From Methanolobus sediminis (lineage in GTDB: Archaea; Halobacteriota; Methanosarcinia; Methanosarcinales; Methanosarcinaceae), in the NCBI RefSeq assembly GCF_031312595.1, contig NZ_CP133592.1:558001-622000 (forward strand): a DNA stretch of 64,000 nucleotides, given 5' to 3'. How positions within the stretch are numbered: the stretch's first letter is position 1; each line of letters begins with the position of its first letter. The notes under the pieces are model-generated. The model was not told the DNA's origin. It did not search any database and saw only the letters and a program-made list of their open reading frames with translations. Below, one piece after another: positions 61,103-64,000 of this stretch. The position numbers were made by a program, and so were the translations under genes.

Positions 61103-61777
61103 TTAAGACTGTTTCTTCAGGCACATGAACCAGTCGAGGCAGTACTTTCCTTCTTCCTTGCTCTCGACCCTTTCCTTTGCAGTGCCGCATGAGCCTGGAG
61201 GTGGGATAATTACGTCATCGCCTGGCTGCCAGTTTGCCGGGGTTGCGATGTGCTCTGCATCGGACTTCTGCATTGCAATAAGCAGTCTCTTAATTTCATC
61301 CATATTCCTACCATTGGATAGTGGATAGTAGAGGATGGCTCTGATGATTGCCTTTGGATCCATGATGAAAACTGCTCTGACAGCCTGTGTTGTGGAGGCG
61401 TTTGGCTGTACCATACCGAATTTCTTTGCAACTTCCATCTTAAGATCGGCAATGACCGGGAATGTGACTTCAACATCCTTCATGCCTTTGTATACAATCT
61501 TCTCTTTGATGGTGCGCAGCCATGCAATGTGAGCATAGACACTGTCAATGGACAGTCCGATAAGTTCTGTGTTTAATGCCTTGAACTCATCCTGCATTGT
61601 TGAGAAGGTCATGAACTCAGTTGTACATACAGGTGTAAAGTCTGCAGGATGACTGAAGAGAATTACCCACTTCCCCTTGTAATCTTTAGGGAAATTAATT
61701 TCTCCGGCTGTAGTCTCTGCTTTGAATGTAGGTGCATCGTCGCCGATAAGCGGCATCGTTACTATTTCTTCTTCCAT
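61103..61777 (-). CDS. Peroxiredoxin, archaeal Prx6-like type
   Basis: A 224-residue peroxiredoxin: ILFSHPADFTPVCTTEFMTF contains the peroxidatic Cys and its TPVC context, followed by ELIGLSIDSVYAHIAWLRTI and the Arg of AVRAVFIMDP. The C-terminal arm has GSCGTAKERVES and KYCLDWFMC, extra cysteines expected in archaeal 2-Cys enzymes that resolve the disulfide. It reduces peroxides using thioredoxin-like donors, perhaps the pair at 24 kb. ATG 61777 follows GGAGAAGGAG, two bases behind the PerR stop. Confidence 0.94.
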   Translation of the reverse strand: MEEEIVTMPLIGDDAPTFKAETTAGEINFPKDYKGKWVILFSHPADFTPVCTTEFMTFSTMQDEFKALNTELIGLSIDSVYAHIAWLRTIKEKIVYKGMKDVEVTFPVIADLKMEVAKKFGMVQPNASTTQAVRAVFIMDPKAIIRAILYYPLSNGRNMDEIKRLLIAMQKSDAEHIATPANWQPGDDVIIPPPGSCGTAKERVESKEEGKYCLDWFMCLKKQS

Positions 61778-61779
61778 TA

Positions 61780-62175
61780 TTACTCCTTCTCCATACATTT
61801 CTTACAAATTCCGTAAAAATTGGTATCTGCTGATTCTATTTTAAAGTCATCGATTTCTGCTGCAATCTTCATGGCATATTCGCAAAGCTCTTCTGACTCA
61901 TAGTCTTTCATTTCTCCGCACTCAAGGCACATTGTGTGGTGATGGGGTATCATGTTGGATTCGAATCTCGAAACACCCTTTACGTTCACTTCCTTGATCA
62001 GGCCTTTTTCGGACAAAAACCTCAGATTGTTGTACACCGTAGCTTTACTGATACGGGTCAGTTTTTGTCTTACTCCCTCAAAGACATCATCTACAGTAGG
62101 ATGACCATCAAATTCCTTGAGGAAATCCAGGATCTCAATCCGCTGGTTTGTATATTTGATGTCTGTTTTTTTCAT
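61780..62175 (-). CDS. perR: Fur/PerR family transcriptional regulator
   Basis: A 131-residue Fur-family protein: an N-terminal winged helix (YTNQRIEILDFLKEFDGHPTVDDVFEGV, ISKATVYNNLRFLSEKGLI) and a dimerisation domain with the HHHTMCLECG metal site and the C-terminal CKKC, forming the structural zinc site. PerR-type sensors bind iron or manganese and respond to peroxide, and coupling to peroxiredoxin supports this. ATG 62175 follows GGTGAGG; ATG 62217 would add a non-conserved leader. The Fur/PerR/Zur type cannot be settled from sequence. Confidence 0.88.
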   Translation of the reverse strand: MKKTDIKYTNQRIEILDFLKEFDGHPTVDDVFEGVRQKLTRISKATVYNNLRFLSEKGLIKEVNVKGVSRFESNMIPHHHTMCLECGEMKDYESEELCEYAMKIAAEIDDFKIESADTNFYGICKKCMEKE

Positions 62176-62230
62176 ACTTGTCCTCACCTTCCGGGTATGT
62201 ATTTGAATGGGTTTCATGTAAGAACATTTT

Positions 62231-62256
62231 CTAAATAAGAATTATTATTATTTAAG
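62231..62256 (-). promoter_or_regulatory. Candidate Fur/PerR box
   Basis: CTAAATAA and TTATTTAAG arms around an ATTATTA core, about 56 bases before the perR start, resemble the AT-rich Fur/PerR box. AT-richness makes chance plausible. Confidence 0.35.
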
Positions 62257-62416
62257 TTTTGTTCTCAACTAATATTTTTGAAAAAACATATCGTACATAA
62301 TATACATAGATTTCGAAATGGTGTTTCAGATCTCAGGTGCAAAAAAGACAGGCTGTTAAGCAAGGTACTTAACATATAAGCTCTCAAGTACTGTTCGTAA
62401 CTTGAGGAGACAAAGA

Positions 62417-63190
62417 ATGAGCAGGATCAGAATTATATCATGGAATGTAAATGGCATCAGGGCAGCTCATAAAAAAGGTTTTCTTGACTGGTTCAATGAA
62501 GAGAAAACTGATATACTCTGTATCCAGGAAACAAAAGCCAGCAGGGAACAACTCCCGGCAGACCTTCTTGAAATAGATGGTTATTACAATTACTTTGCCT
62601 CTGCTGAGAAAAAAGGCTACAGCGGCGTTGCACTTTACACCAAAAAAGAACCTGTTGACATAAAATGCGGTTTTGGAATTGAAAAGTTCGATAGTGAAGG
62701 GCGCACGCAGATCGCAGACTTCGGAGATTTTGTACTCTTTAATATATACTTCCCTAACGGCAAAGCATCTGATGAAAGACTTGCATACAAAATGGAATTC
62801 TATGATGCATTCCTTGAATATGCCAACACTCTAAAGTCAAGAGGTAAAAAGATAATCGTCTGCGGCGACGTTAACACTGCGCACAGGGAAATCGACCTTG
62901 CCCGTCCAAAAGAAAACGAAACGGTCTCAGGTTTCCTGCCTGAAGAACGCGCCTGGATAGATAAGCTGCTTGACAATGGGTATGTGGATACTTTCAGAAT
63001 GTTCAACGAAGAACCTGAGAACTATACCTGGTGGAGCATGAGGACTAAAGCCAGAGAAAGAAACGTAGGCTGGAGAATCGATTACTTCTTTGCAAGTGAT
63101 AATGCGAAAGATAACATCAAAGATGCATTCATACTACCTGATGTAATGGGTTCTGATCATTGTCCGATTGGCATTGATGTTGAGTTCTGA
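62417..63190 (+). CDS. xth: Exodeoxyribonuclease III
   Basis: A 257-residue member of the exonuclease-endonuclease-phosphatase fold: [24 protein letters not shown] (metal Glu), [67 protein letters not shown] and SDHCPIG (catalytic His). All active-site residues are present. It acts as an AP endonuclease and 3-prime exonuclease in base excision repair. ATG 62417 has GAGGAG upstream; ATG 62402 precedes it. Confidence 0.96.
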   Translation: MSRIRIISWNVNGIRAAHKKGFLDWFNEEKTDILCIQETKASREQLPADLLEIDGYYNYFASAEKKGYSGVALYTKKEPVDIKCGFGIEKFDSEGRTQIADFGDFVLFNIYFPNGKASDERLAYKMEFYDAFLEYANTLKSRGKKIIVCGDVNTAHREIDLARPKENETVSGFLPEERAWIDKLLDNGYVDTFRMFNEEPENYTWWSMRTKARERNVGWRIDYFFASDNAKDNIKDAFILPDVMGSDHCPIGIDVEF

Positions 63191-63513
63191 ATAGCTATAA
63201 ACATTCTACATTCTAGCTCTGTAAGGCAACTAGTAAAACCATCATCAATAAATGGAATTTTACAAAAACGATTATTATCGAAAATAACTCCAAGATGTTC
63301 CCCCTTACTAAAACCTAATGCGAGTATTGTCTAAAACCACACAATTTTTTAAAAAAATTGTAAATAATATTACTTTATTTTTATATACTATTAGAATATA
63401 GTGTATGCATCTAAATAAGCCTAATAGATTCGTTATTTAGTTATCCTGTGTACAAACAGAATACAACAATACACTAATTTCTGAAAAACTAAATTACTTT
63501 CTGGTTGATTGAA
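63191..63513. other. Intergenic region
   Basis: AT-rich. A TTTATATAC TATA-like element at 63380-63388 and a T-rich tract at about 63361-63378 are visible; no gene or known RNA is seen. Confidence 0.5.
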
Positions 63514-64000
63514 ATGAAGTATTTATTTGACACAAATGTTCTTTTGAAAAACCCAGCATTGCTAAGAGATTACTCAGACAGTGTTGTAATCTCACCTACG
63601 GTTTTTGATGAACTTGACTATCGAAAACGTTTCCCTGAACATCAAGAAAACTCACAACTTTCGATAAAACACATTAATCATTATCGAATCAAAATTCTTG
63701 AAAAATCCAATTCTAATAGTAAATCGAGTAATGATCAAAAAATAGTAAACGAAGTTTTAGCATACAAAATAGATCAAATTTCGATTGTCTCAGATGATGA
63801 AGGAGTACATGTTCTTGCCAGGAATAAAAATATACGCTGTATTAGCTTAGCTGCATTCCAAAAAGAAATGCTTGATTTAACAGATGTTCCTAATGAAAAT
63901 GATATTACTTTTTTTAAGATGGTACAAGAAGGAAAGCTGAAAACTGCTACCGATTATCATACAAGCCACAAAATAAATCCTAATTTTATTGGCGAGGATA
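63514..64000 (+). CDS. PIN-domain protein, N-terminal fragment
   Basis: At least 162 codons, open to the right edge. The start MKYLFDTNVLLKNPALLRDYS and ISPTVFDELDYRKRFPE, followed by IVSDDEGVHVLARNKNIRCISL, are the acidic motifs of a PIN nuclease domain (D-N, E, D-D). No preceding antitoxin gene is visible. The length beyond residue 130 (TFFKMVQEGKLKTATDYH) suggests a longer multidomain protein, possibly of the PIN-PhoH ATPase kind, but only the N-terminal part is here. Confidence 0.8.
   Translation, partial: MKYLFDTNVLLKNPALLRDYSDSVVISPTVFDELDYRKRFPEHQENSQLSIKHINHYRIKILEKSNSNSKSSNDQKIVNEVLAYKIDQISIVSDDEGVHVLARNKNIRCISLAAFQKEMLDLTDVPNENDITFFKMVQEGKLKTATDYHTSHKINPNFIGED

Noticed and set aside
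1-64000. CRISPR arrays or cas genes
   Set aside because: No series of regularly spaced direct repeats and no Cas protein was seen. The repeated operators are spaced irregularly between promoters.
1-64000. Intact insertion sequence or prophage
   Set aside because: No complete transposase, terminal repeats with target duplication, or phage structural gene is present. Only the relics near 4 kb hint at an element.

Overview
The window is chromosomal DNA of a methanogenic archaeon of the order Methanosarcinales, most likely a methylotrophic, Methanolobus- or Methanococcoides-like genus. The evidence is archaeal information-processing genes (Gar1, TFB, Trm5, RIO2 kinase, DUF460, an archaeal CPSF-type nuclease, type IA topoisomerase), the methanogen protein DUF2111, a PEF-CTERM protein-sorting tail, AT-rich DNA with TTTATATA-type promoters, and GGAGG/GGTGA ribosome binding sites. 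This placement is an inference from gene content.

Layout. 0-3.8 kb is core: the start of a pyruvate phosphate dikinase gene (minus strand), gar1-tfb, a LysE-type exporter, trm5 and tRNA-Thr(CGT). 3.8-4.7 kb holds decayed DNA, including what looks like an integrase N-terminus just behind the tRNA. 4.7-18.6 kb is sensing and stress: a K+ channel, a soluble double-Cache protein, a 2409-residue hybrid histidine kinase with eleven PAS domains, rubrerythrin, a Cache-cupin lipoprotein and small membrane proteins. 18.6-24 kb is a loose region of small and secreted proteins, with a compact structured RNA, a duplicated leader that shows a compensatory base change, and a family of tiny ORFs. 24-28.9 kb has a thioredoxin/thioredoxin reductase pair, DUF2111, an ABC permease, an ArsR-like regulator and two small cysteine-rich proteins.

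28.9-49.6 kb is an accessory redox and detoxification island. A TetR-type regulator sits at its start, and nine good 18-bp operators of the form TGAnTGAnnnnTCAnTCA, plus two weaker ones, lie before the regulator itself and before nearly every transcription unit. Eight of the good ones form four pairs spaced 51-58 bp. The putative regulon comprises a DUF362 lipoprotein with an ArsP-type permease and a metallo-hydrolase; an alcohol dehydrogenase with flavodoxin, carboxymuconolactone decarboxylase-like protein and acetyltransferase; two sister alpha/beta hydrolases, one a lipoprotein and one cytoplasmic; cyclophilin-like and cupin proteins; PadR with an MFS exporter; DUF3737 with a second MFS exporter. 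Two ferredoxin-tailed aldo/keto reductases and an iron-sulfur flavoprotein-like reductase follow. Many of these families are commoner in anaerobic Firmicutes than in archaea, so acquisition by transfer is likely. This cluster under one repeated operator is the best candidate for an undescribed system here.

49.6-64 kb is again core: larB-larC, rio2, DUF460-mobA, a TPR protein, an aCPSF2-like nuclease, topA, a ferritin-like protein, a PerR-peroxiredoxin operon, exonuclease III, and the start of a PIN-domain gene that runs off the end.
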